Shown: one piece after another, positions 11,555 to 17,781 of the stretch
How the letters are laid out: each line of letters opens with the position of its first letter
Numbering within the stretch: the stretch's first letter is position 1
Virus record (IMG/VR): IMGVR_UViG_3300006751_000152
Coordinates: 1 to 22,953 of that record
DNA: 22,953 nucleotides
Strand: one strand, 5' to 3'
From: a virus
The notes under the pieces: model-generated
What the model saw: the letters and a program-made list of their open reading frames with translations, nothing else
Database searches by the model: none
Told to the model about the DNA's origin: nothing
Translations under genes and position numbers: made by a program

Positions 11555-11708
11555 AATAGTTATAATACAGATTTTAGGAACTCTTGATTACTTTGTGTAA
11601 TAGCACCTGTTTTATGTTCCGAACTTTCGCATCAAACACAATCCTATGGTAATCTGCAAACCTATCTCTTAAAATAATATCAAAAATATATATTACAAGA
11701 ATTATTTT
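11555..11708. other. Leader of minus-strand block, no gene seen
   Basis: About 150 bases lie between the first minus gene and the repeat at 11709. Short frames exist (about 20 codons) but none has a start codon with a ribosome binding site. It is probably untranslated leader. Confidence 0.5.
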
Positions 11709-11737
11709 CTGTCTATCTGAACAAATACCTACCCTGT
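11709..11737 (-). repeat. Full copy of early-region flanking repeat
   Basis: On the minus strand this reads ACAGGGTAG, GTA, then TTTGTTCAGATAGACAG. The inverted partner is at 6167-6192, with one mismatch and no GTA. A shorter copy is at 8465-8479. In this copy the CTACCCTGT half merges with the palindrome at 11730-11742. Confidence 0.75.
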
Positions 11738-11763
11738 GGGTATATGGATGTAACCCTGCAGGG
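11730..11763. promoter_or_regulatory. Two operator-like palindromes
   Basis: TACCC-tgt-GGGTA (11730-11742) and CCCTGCAGGG (11754-11763) are similar GC-rich palindromes with centres about 22 bases apart, i.e. about two helical turns. They lie just downstream of the likely minus-strand promoter and are surrounded by AT-rich DNA. This is the expected geometry for a dimeric repressor or activator pair. The binding protein is unknown. Confidence 0.5.
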
Positions 11764-11772
11764 GGTATCTCC

Positions 11773-11801
11773 CTTTTATCATATATTTAAAAAAGTGTCA
11801 A
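11773..11801 (-). promoter_or_regulatory. Candidate leftward early promoter
   Basis: TTGACA is perfect on the minus strand at 11801-11796. The best-placed -10 is poor (TAAAAG at 11778-11773 with 17 bases; TATGAT at 11783-11778 is only 12 bases away), so an activator may be needed. Its -35 is six bases from the -35 of the rightward promoter. Confidence 0.35.
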
Positions 11802-11807
11802 TAGTGT

Positions 11808-11836
11808 TTGACAAAAAAATAAAAAATTATTATCTT
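11808..11836 (+). promoter_or_regulatory. Candidate rightward early promoter
   Basis: TTGACA at 11808-11813 is followed 17 bases later by TATCTT (11831-11836). The start would be near 11843, so the transcript begins at or within the inverted repeat at 11844-11863 and then passes the terminator at 11900-11938 before the first gene. Confidence 0.5.
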
Positions 11837-11843
11837 ATATATA

Positions 11844-11863
11844 GTTAGATAATTATATCTAAC
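11844..11863. promoter_or_regulatory. 20-bp inverted repeat at rightward start site
   Basis: GTTAGATA (11844-11851) and TATCTAAC (11856-11863) are perfect arms around ATTA. The position at the expected transcription start suits an operator; as RNA it forms an AU-rich hairpin. Confidence 0.55.
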
Positions 11864-11865
11864 AG

Positions 11866-11903
11866 CAGATGTTAACTATGTACATCTGACCTCCTTCGGG
11901 TGG
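11866..11903 (+). promoter_or_regulatory. Leader hairpins upstream of terminator
   Basis: CAGATGT (11866-11872) pairs with ACATCTG (11882-11888). Next, CC-t-CC (11890-11894) can pair with GG-t-GG (11899-11903) around a TTCG tetraloop. The second hairpin uses bases 11900-11903, which also form the 5' arm of the terminator, so the two folds exclude each other. This is the layout of an attenuator or antiterminator. Confidence 0.45.
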
Positions 11904-11938
11904 GTAGGTTTGTTCATTTTTCTCCTACCCACTTTTTT
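11900..11938 (+). terminator. Intrinsic terminator in leader of plus operon
   Basis: GTGGGTAGG (11900-11908) pairs perfectly with CCTACCCAC (11924-11932), a 9-bp GC-rich stem with a 15-base loop followed by six T (11933-11938). It lies between the rightward promoter and the first plus-strand gene, so it should act as a regulated (attenuating) stop. Confidence 0.8.
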
Positions 11939-11950
11939 ATAGAGTAAATT

Positions 11951-12052
11951 ATGATTAATGGATTAAAAGAATATTTAAAAAAGACTTCTGACAATTTATT
12001 GTTGTTAGGGAAATCTATAAAAAAATTAGTAAATAAATATAAGAAAAAATAA
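11951..12052 (+). CDS. 33-residue basic peptide, first gene of plus operon
   Basis: ATG 11951 begins 13 bases after the terminator's T-run. The product is MINGLKEYLKKTSDNLLLLG, then KSIKKLVNKYKKK: lysine-rich, with an amphipathic helix. The TAATG overlap with the next start supports translation. The ribosome binding site is weak. It may be a leader peptide linked to the attenuator or a small membrane-active or nucleic-acid-binding peptide. No family is recognised. Confidence 0.5.
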   Translation: MINGLKEYLKKTSDNLLLLGKSIKKLVNKYKKK

Positions 12053-12252
12053 TGGAATTTGTTTTATTAACTTGGCTTGGTATGAATCTGTATTATGTTG
12101 ATACATATTCTAATGTAAACGAATGTATCAGTAAGGCAGAAATATTATTTAAAGACAGGTCGGAATATATGTGCATCCCAAAAAATAATATGAATAAACA
12201 AAGAATTGTAAAAGGAGTATTTCATAAAGATTTATTAAAAGAGAAAAAATGA
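12052..12252 (+). CDS. Small, possibly exported hypothetical protein
   Basis: This 66-residue protein has a short hydrophobic start (MEFVLLTWLGMNLYYVD) and two cysteines (NECISK at about residue 25, EYMCIPK at about 41). It ends with a basic tail (FHKDLLKEKK). The C-x15-C spacing suits a disulfide in an exported peptide. Similar small phage proteins with a late CIPK motif are familiar, but I cannot name a family. It overlaps both neighbours (TAATG and ATGA). Confidence 0.6.
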   Translation: MEFVLLTWLGMNLYYVDTYSNVNECISKAEILFKDRSEYMCIPKNNMNKQRIVKGVFHKDLLKEKK

Positions 12253-12455
12253 AAATATTTATTGTAGCAGGTATGGTTTTATTTTTAACAGGTTGTACTA
12301 GTCCGGTTAATGTTGTATCGTTATGTTCTAATCTTGTTACTTATGGTGTTACAGGTAAAACAAATTCTGATATTGCTGTTTCAGTATTAGTAGGTAAAGA
12401 TTGTAAACTTGTAAGAGTTTTACAGGAAGATGAAAAGGTATGTAAAGTAGAATGA
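12249..12455 (+). CDS. Small lipoprotein, 68 residues
   Basis: A clear lipoprotein signal is present: MKIFIVAGMVLFLTGC, with the lipid-accepting cysteine at residue 16. The mature part is short, with Ser/Val/Thr-rich sequence (SPVNVVSLCSNLVTYGVTGK) and three more cysteines (C24, C52, C65). It would sit in the inner or outer membrane on the periplasmic side. The role is unknown; superinfection exclusion is one idea without direct evidence. Confidence 0.7.
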   Translation: MKIFIVAGMVLFLTGCTSPVNVVSLCSNLVTYGVTGKTNSDIAVSVLVGKDCKLVRVLQEDEKVCKVE

Positions 12456-12625
12456 CAATAAGACTAAAAAAAATTAGTGATACTATCGCTAGAGCATATG
12501 ATGTTAATCCTAAATTTGCAGAGGATATGAATCATTATATTGAACAATATGCAGAATATTATTATAAAATTTTTGTAGGGGAGTGGATAAAGAGAAAAGA
12601 GAAAAAAAATAATGATACCACATAG
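12452..12625 (+). CDS. 57-residue hypothetical protein
   Basis: ATG 12452 overlaps the lipoprotein stop (ATGA) and the gene ends 14 bases inside the next one. The product is MTIRLKKISDTIARAYDVNP, then a Tyr/Glu-rich helix (about residues 21-40, with NHYIEQYAEYYYKI), then FVGEWIKRKEKKNNDTT. It is soluble and helical. No family is recognised. Confidence 0.6.
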   Translation: MTIRLKKISDTIARAYDVNPKFAEDMNHYIEQYAEYYYKIFVGEWIKRKEKKNNDTT

Positions 12626-12842
12626 ACGACATTTTTTAGAGACACTTGCTGATATAGGTAGTGGATATGTTATTGCAGTTGTTATGCAAATATTAATTTT
12701 TCCATTATTCGGAATTGAAACATCATATTTTAATATGTTTATAATTGGTGCTATTTTTATGAGTGTGTCAATGGTGAGAAGTTGGTTATGGAGAAGATTT
12801 TTTCATATCAGATATTATAGAGATGAAAAAATTGATTTATGA
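12612..12842 (+). CDS. DUF7220-like membrane protein
   Basis: This 76-residue protein has two membrane helices (about residues 18-36, YVIAVVMQILIFPLFGIET, and about 40-58, FNMFIIGAIFMSVSMVRSW) and a basic end (WRRFFHIRYY). The order LETLADIGSGYVIAVVMQ, FPLFGI, VSMVRSWLWRRFF matches a widespread phage membrane family of unknown function (DUF7220). The start ATG is within the previous gene. Cellular location is most likely the inner membrane. Confidence 0.75.
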   Translation: MIPHRRHFLETLADIGSGYVIAVVMQILIFPLFGIETSYFNMFIIGAIFMSVSMVRSWLWRRFFHIRYYRDEKIDL

Positions 12843-12928
12843 AGTGGCAAAAAAAGGGGAAAGGAAGGAGAAAGAGAGGTAGTAAATGGAGAAAGGCACA
12901 AAGAAGGTTGAGAAGGAGAAAAAAATAA
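12839..12928 (+). CDS. 29-residue Arg/Lys-rich peptide
   Basis: ATG 12839 overlaps the upstream stop and TAA ends one base before the primase ATG. The product is MKWQKKGKGRRKRGSKWRKA, then QRRLRRRKK: 18 of 29 residues are Lys or Arg, with none acidic. Several AGGAGA-like sequences inside the gene could serve the primase start. It may be an RNA-binding arginine-rich peptide or a DNA-condensing peptide, or the frame may be a by-product of purine-rich DNA. The clean overlaps favour a real gene. Confidence 0.5.
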   Translation: MKWQKKGKGRRKRGSKWRKAQRRLRRRKK

Positions 12929-13747
12929 ATGAAACCAAATGAATTTGTAGAAACACTAAGTTTAAAAAATCAAGAAATCTATCGTGGAGATTGTCCTGCC
13001 TGTGGTAACAAAAATACATTTTCTGTAAAAAATATGGGGGATGCTATTTTATATAATTGCTTTCATGCAGATTGCGAAGTAAAGGGAAAAGTAAAAAGTG
13101 AAATATCAAAAAGCTCATTTAGTAATGATAAAAAAGTTTGGAATACTAATTCTAGTTTTGCAATCCCTAATCATTTTGCAGAATTTACTCGTAGTGATTC
13201 TGCAGTAGAATATTTAAAAAAATATAATTGTATGGATGCTATTGACAAAAAAAAAGTATCAATAATGTATGACATAAAACAGAATAGGATTGTTTTTTTA
13301 ATAAAAGATTATGCTGACAAAATTATTGATGCTATTGGAAGGTCGCTTGACAAAAATTCAAAAGTAAAATGGTTGAGATATGGTAAATCAAAAAATCCGT
13401 TTATTGTAGATGGTGAGATTGACAAAAATGTGGTTGTAATAGTTGAGGACTGTGCAAGTGCTTGTGCAGTTTCGTGTGGGTTTTCTGGATTAGCATTATT
13501 AGGAACTACTTTGACAAATTCAACATTATCAGTTATTAGAAATAAATGGTCTCGTGCTATTGTTTGTCTTGACAAAGATGCTACTGATAAAGCATTAAAA
13601 ATGTCCGATAGATTAAATTTTTATTTACAAACTGATATAAAGATGTTAGAAAGAGATTTGAAATGTGAAGATAAAGATACTATTTATAGGATGTTTGAAT
13701 TGAGTAAAGTATGTGCAACAGAATATGAAAATGCAGGGGATTTATAG
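12929..13747 (+). CDS. DNA primase (zinc finger plus TOPRIM)
   Basis: This 272-residue protein has a T7-gp4-like primase layout without the helicase half. An N-terminal zinc finger has C22-x2-C25 and C44-x4-C49. A TOPRIM domain follows, with VVVIVED around 168-174 (E173) and CLDKD around 213-217 (D215, D217), the acidic metal-binding residues. It would make RNA primers for lagging-strand synthesis. The helicase is a separate gene two positions downstream. The short length means the domain linking zinc finger and TOPRIM is compact. Confidence 0.85.
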   Translation: MKPNEFVETLSLKNQEIYRGDCPACGNKNTFSVKNMGDAILYNCFHADCEVKGKVKSEISKSSFSNDKKVWNTNSSFAIPNHFAEFTRSDSAVEYLKKYNCMDAIDKKKVSIMYDIKQNRIVFLIKDYADKIIDAIGRSLDKNSKVKWLRYGKSKNPFIVDGEIDKNVVVIVEDCASACAVSCGFSGLALLGTTLTNSTLSVIRNKWSRAIVCLDKDATDKALKMSDRLNFYLQTDIKMLERDLKCEDKDTIYRMFELSKVCATEYENAGDL

Positions 13748-14022
13748 TGCCATTTTATAGTTATGAATGTGATAAATGTAAAAAAGAAGTGGAATTTCAA
13801 CATCCTTATGGTAAGTGGAAAAAGAAATGTAAGTGTGGTGGTAAATTGACAAAATTACTATCTGCACCTAGAGTTGCTAGAATGACAAATCCTGCAATGG
13901 GTAGATTTTGTCCAGAAACACAATTTAGAGATTGGTGTAAAGATCCATTAACACCGGAAAAAGAAATACAAGGTAAGCAGGGTTTTAAACTGAAACCAAA
14001 GAAAAGGAAAGAACTTATATGA
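13747..14022 (+). CDS. FmdB-family zinc-ribbon protein
   Basis: The GTG start shares one base with the primase TAG stop. The N-terminus MPFYSYECDKCKKEVEFQHP matches the FmdB/CxxC zinc-ribbon start (MPxYxYxCxxC), and KKKCKCGGKLTKLLSAPRV completes the four-cysteine ribbon. The tail is basic (KLKPKKRKELI). Members are found in many phages next to replication genes; a regulatory or DNA-binding role is assumed for the family. The 91-residue length fits. Confidence 0.8.
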   Translation: MPFYSYECDKCKKEVEFQHPYGKWKKKCKCGGKLTKLLSAPRVARMTNPAMGRFCPETQFRDWCKDPLTPEKEIQGKQGFKLKPKKRKELI

Positions 14023-15233
14023 TACAGAAACAAATATTAGCCTTGTGTTTATACCATGAATTCTGGAAAGATGCAAAACGAATACTCAATGCAAAAATGT
14101 TCCCAAAAGAATTGAATAGTATATTTACTGCTATATCCGATGCTCATAAAAAATATGAAACTACTTTTAATGTTATGGAATTGCTGTTGGTTCATCGTGA
14201 TAAGTTTCCAGCTTTACCACCAACAACAAGAGATGAAATTGAAGATGTAATAAAAAGTTTAGAAATTGTAAAAGTTCCACATGTAAAATTAGCAAAAGAT
14301 GTTCTTTATAATTTTTGGAAAAGAGATAAAGCTAGGGAATTAGGAGAAAAAGCTGTTGAAATTTATAAAGGTAAGACTAATATAACATTTGGTGATTTAC
14401 AAAAAATTATTGATGATGCAATTAATAAAGAAAAAATTGAGGGAGGTGCTACATATACTATTGTTAATGAAGATATTGAGGAATTATTAAAAGAAGCTAT
14501 GACAGATACAGAATTCAAATTTAATTTAGATCCTTTGTCCTCAAACATTGAGGGATTATCTCGTGGGCATTTTGGAATTATTCTCGCAAGACCGGAACTT
14601 GGAAAGACAACATTTGCTTGTCATCTAACACAGGAATATATTAAACAAAAAAAGAAGGTTGTTTATTGGGCAAATGAAGAACCAGCTGTTAGAATAAAAT
14701 TAAGAATTTTACAAAGTTATTTTGAACGAGAAAAGCAGGAAATGATAGAAGATATAAAAGTCTGTAAAAAAATTTATCATAAAGTAATAAAACCGTATCT
14801 TACTGTTCACGATTGTGTGGGGACTGACATTTCTGAAGTTATGGAACACGCAGAATTAAACAAACCGGATGTAATATTTATTGATCAGTTAGACAAAATA
14901 AAAATTGCCGGTTCATATGATAGGGGTGATGAAAAATTAAAAGCTTTATATGTGCAAGCTAGAGAAATTTGTAAGAAAGCAAATTGTCTAGTGTGGGCAG
15001 TTTCACAAGCTAGTTATAATGGTGAGAATAGGCAGCTAATAACATATGCTATGCTTGACAATTCTAGAACAGGAAAAGCTGGTGAAGCTGATTTTATAAT
15101 TGGAATTGGTAAACCTTCAGAAATAGATACTGATGGAACTAGAATATTAAATGTCAGTAAAAATAAAGTTAATGGGTGGCATGGCTATGTTTCCTGTAAA
15201 ATGGATTGTATAAAAGGAAGGTTTGATCCGTAA
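14019..15233 (+). CDS. DnaB-like replicative helicase
   Basis: This 404-residue protein has an N-terminal helical region (1-150) and a RecA-type ATPase core. The core carries a Walker A loop ARPELGKTT (190-198), a Walker B DVIFIDQLD (284-292) and a late KNKVNGWHG segment (381-389) resembling the DnaB KNR-x-G region. It would unwind the duplex ahead of the polymerase and work with the separate primase upstream. The start overlaps the FmdB-like gene by four bases. The ATPase assignment is strong; assignment to the DnaB/T7 helicase family is by motif. Confidence 0.85.
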   Translation: MIQKQILALCLYHEFWKDAKRILNAKMFPKELNSIFTAISDAHKKYETTFNVMELLLVHRDKFPALPPTTRDEIEDVIKSLEIVKVPHVKLAKDVLYNFWKRDKARELGEKAVEIYKGKTNITFGDLQKIIDDAINKEKIEGGATYTIVNEDIEELLKEAMTDTEFKFNLDPLSSNIEGLSRGHFGIILARPELGKTTFACHLTQEYIKQKKKVVYWANEEPAVRIKLRILQSYFEREKQEMIEDIKVCKKIYHKVIKPYLTVHDCVGTDISEVMEHAELNKPDVIFIDQLDKIKIAGSYDRGDEKLKALYVQAREICKKANCLVWAVSQASYNGENRQLITYAMLDNSRTGKAGEADFIIGIGKPSEIDTDGTRILNVSKNKVNGWHGYVSCKMDCIKGRFDP

Positions 15234-15781
15234 TGTTTATGGTGCTTGATGTAGAAACAACATTTAAAGAAGTCAATGGCAAAACTGATCCTAGTCCTTT
15301 TGTAGAAGGAAATAAATTGGTATCTATTGGATTACAAAAATTTAGAACAGATATAAATCCTGTAGAGTATTATAAGTTTTCTCACGAGAGTGGTGACGAG
15401 AGTGAAAAATCTCACAAAATAATAAACAGCTATTTGAAAGAAACAGAATTACTAATTGGACATAATATAAAGTTTGATTTGCAATGGCTACTAGAATGTG
15501 GTTTTGCATATGATGGGGCAGTCTATGACACAATGGTCGTTGAATATTTAATGGCTGGTGGGATAAAATGTGATTTGACATTAGATGGCTGTTGCAGAAG
15601 ACGAGAGATAAAGAGACCGGAAAAAGATTTAGTAAGTGACTATATGAACAAAGGAATAGATTTTCATAGCATCCCTTGGGGTATTGTGAAAAAATATGGT
15701 ATTGCAGATATAGAGGCTACTAAATCCTTATCTGATTATCAGGTAGGGTTATTAAAAACATCTTATAAGGAGTTCTTGTAA
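15233..15781 (+). CDS. 3'-5' exonuclease (DEDD type, proofreading)
   Basis: This 182-residue protein has the three exonuclease motifs of the DnaQ/RNase D fold: DVET (D6, E8), GHNIKFDLQW (D82) and YGIADIEATK (Y155, D159), i.e. a DEDDy type. Family A polymerases normally carry this domain at the N-terminus; here it is a separate gene two positions upstream of the polymerase, so it presumably supplies proofreading in trans. Start and stop share one base each with the neighbours. Confidence 0.85.
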   Translation: MFMVLDVETTFKEVNGKTDPSPFVEGNKLVSIGLQKFRTDINPVEYYKFSHESGDESEKSHKIINSYLKETELLIGHNIKFDLQWLLECGFAYDGAVYDTMVVEYLMAGGIKCDLTLDGCCRRREIKRPEKDLVSDYMNKGIDFHSIPWGIVKKYGIADIEATKSLSDYQVGLLKTSYKEFL

Positions 15782-16221
15782 TGAGACCAATATATGAAAC
15801 TGCAAAAGACAGAAAGATAGAACAGGCAATTATTAATGAATTATCTGATGCTTGGAAAATCTTTTATCAAAAATTACCGATTAAGCATAGACTTGATTTT
15901 GCATTATTAGACGATAGACGAAATGTTACTTCTTGGGCGGAAGTTAAACGAAGGGATAACGATTCAACTACATATGACACATATATGTTAAGTTTAGATA
16001 AATATATGAGTGGTATGAAATTGTTCAAATTAACAGGTTTACCATTTTATTTGGTGGTAAAATTTAGTGATGGTTTGTATTATTGTGAAGTAAGTTTGTT
16101 AAGCTACGCACAATTAACTATATCATTTGGTGGTAGAACTGACAGGGCGGATGCACAAGATGTTGAACCTTGTGTTTTTTTTGATACTAATCTTTTTAAA
16201 AAAGTTGTAAGTAAGGAATGA
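15781..16221 (+). CDS. PD-(D/E)XK-like nuclease fold protein (probable)
   Basis: This 146-residue protein lies between exonuclease and polymerase. KHRLDFALLDDRRNVTSWAE followed by VKRR gives D39...E54-x-K56, the spacing of a PD-(D/E)XK active site. Flanking strands (FYLVVKFSDGLYYCEVS) would complete a restriction-endonuclease-like sheet. It could be a structure-specific nuclease or an inactive relative. The motif is short, so the call is tentative. Overlaps on both sides place it firmly in the replication operon. Confidence 0.6.
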   Translation: MRPIYETAKDRKIEQAIINELSDAWKIFYQKLPIKHRLDFALLDDRRNVTSWAEVKRRDNDSTTYDTYMLSLDKYMSGMKLFKLTGLPFYLVVKFSDGLYYCEVSLLSYAQLTISFGGRTDRADAQDVEPCVFFDTNLFKKVVSKE

Positions 16222-17750
16222 CATTGATACCTACTTGTAAATTATCTCTTGAAGTCACAAGAGTGCTGACAGATATTGAATTAGCAGGGTTGAAGGTTAA
16301 TAGAGATACTTTACAAAAAATTAAAGATGATTATACCAAAGAATATAATCAGTTAGAAAATGATTTGTTGTTAATTGGTAAAGAGGTTATGGGTGATACT
16401 CCATTTAATCTTAATAGTGCAGATGACAGGTCGGTCATTGTTTATTCTAGAAAAGTTAAGGATAAGAAAATGTGGAAGGGCTATTTTAATTTAGGTTCTG
16501 AAATGAGAGGTAATACTAGAAAAGCAAAGAGACGAATAATTCTCACAGATAATCAATTCAAACGAAGTGTAAAAAGTATGACACAGGTTCAAGCAATTAC
16601 TATTGCACACAGATGTAATGAATGTAAAGGAACAGGTAGAGTTGCTAAAAAAAGAAAAGATGGAACTTATGGAACAGCAAGATATATATGTAAGAATTGT
16701 GATGGTAAAGGAATTTATTATGAAGCAACAAGAAAAGTTGCCGGTTTAAAGATAGGACCTCGTTCTGTATATGATGTATCTGTAAATGGTTTTAGAACAG
16801 ATAGTGAAACTTTAAAAGAATTAACTTTAACTTGTAGTGATAAGGCAAAAGAATTTATAAAAAAATATATTAAGTATTCTGCTATAAAAACATATCTAAA
16901 AACTTTTGTTGAGGGTATAGAAAAATCATTAAATAAAAAAGATTTTATTCATCCACAATTTATGCAATGTATTACTGCTACAGGAAGGTTATCATCTCGT
17001 AGTCCAAACTTTCAAAATATGCCACGAGGTGTAACTTTTCCTGTTCGTAAGGCAATAGTAAGTCGCTTTCAGAATGGGTTGATATTAGAGGGTGATTATT
17101 CCCAATTAGAATTTAGAGTTGCAGGATTTTTAAGTAAGGATAAACAGGTGTATGATGATGTTGATAATAATGTTGATGTCCATAGTTATACTGCAGAAGT
17201 TATGGGTATTTCTAGACAAGATGCAAAAGCTCATACATTCAAACCTTTATATGGTGGAACACAGGGAACAGAAAAACAAAGAGAATACTATGGAAAGTTT
17301 AAAACTAAATACTCCGGTGTTGCTGAATGGCATAAGCAATTACAAGAAGAAGCCATCGCATACAAACGAATAAGATTACCTAGTGGTAGAGTCTATAAAT
17401 TTCCATATGTTGAAAGAACTAGATATGGAACTGCATCTCACGCAACTTCTATAAAAAATTATCCGGTGCAAGGATTTGCAACTGCTGACCTTTTACCAAT
17501 AGCACTTGTTAGGACACACAAAGCTATGAAAACATTAGGGTTGAAATCTTTAATTATAAATACGGTTCACGATAGTATTATTATTGATGTTCATCCGGAT
17601 GAGAAAAAAGCTTGTATAATTGCACTCCAGCAAGGTATGTACTCACTAGTTCAAGAGTGTAAAAAGAGATACAACATAGAGTATGATATGCCAATAGGAA
17701 CAGAATTGAAGATTGGTGAGGATTGGTTAAATTTAAAAGAAATAGTTTGA
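16218..17750 (+). CDS. Family A DNA polymerase with zinc-finger insertion
   Basis: This 510-residue polymerase lacks an N-terminal exonuclease. Conserved polymerase motifs are present: TGRLSSRSPNFQNMPR (255-270), motif A DYSQLEFR (293-300, catalytic D293), the O-helix RQDAKAHTFKPLYG (R333, K337, F341, Y345) and motif C VHDS (D452). The residue equivalent to E. coli Phe762 is Phe. Between the N-terminal region and the thumb is a DnaJ-type insertion, CNECKGTG (133-140) and CKNCDGKG (158-165), spaced by basic residues and predicted to bind zinc. It is the replicative polymerase. Confidence 0.92.
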   Translation: MTLIPTCKLSLEVTRVLTDIELAGLKVNRDTLQKIKDDYTKEYNQLENDLLLIGKEVMGDTPFNLNSADDRSVIVYSRKVKDKKMWKGYFNLGSEMRGNTRKAKRRIILTDNQFKRSVKSMTQVQAITIAHRCNECKGTGRVAKKRKDGTYGTARYICKNCDGKGIYYEATRKVAGLKIGPRSVYDVSVNGFRTDSETLKELTLTCSDKAKEFIKKYIKYSAIKTYLKTFVEGIEKSLNKKDFIHPQFMQCITATGRLSSRSPNFQNMPRGVTFPVRKAIVSRFQNGLILEGDYSQLEFRVAGFLSKDKQVYDDVDNNVDVHSYTAEVMGISRQDAKAHTFKPLYGGTQGTEKQREYYGKFKTKYSGVAEWHKQLQEEAIAYKRIRLPSGRVYKFPYVERTRYGTASHATSIKNYPVQGFATADLLPIALVRTHKAMKTLGLKSLIINTVHDSIIIDVHPDEKKACIIALQQGMYSLVQECKKRYNIEYDMPIGTELKIGEDWLNLKEIV

Positions 17751-17775
17751 CAATATCCTGTAGATAACCTATATT
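17747..17775 (+). promoter_or_regulatory. Internal sigma-70 promoter, possibly leaderless
   Basis: TTGACA (17747-17752), a 17-base spacer and TATATT (17770-17775) overlap the end of the polymerase gene. The expected start is near 17782, which is the A of the next gene's ATG. No Shine-Dalgarno sequence precedes that ATG, so a leaderless transcript is plausible. Confidence 0.55.
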
Positions 17776-17781
17776 TTAATT

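Noticed and set aside
11560-11640. Possible short gene before the first minus-strand gene of the block
   Set aside because: A frame of about 23 codons looks coding-like but has no ATG, GTG or TTG start after the preceding stop.
17152-17373. 73-codon plus frame inside the polymerase
   Set aside because: It overlaps the catalytic palm of a clear polymerase gene and has no start signal.
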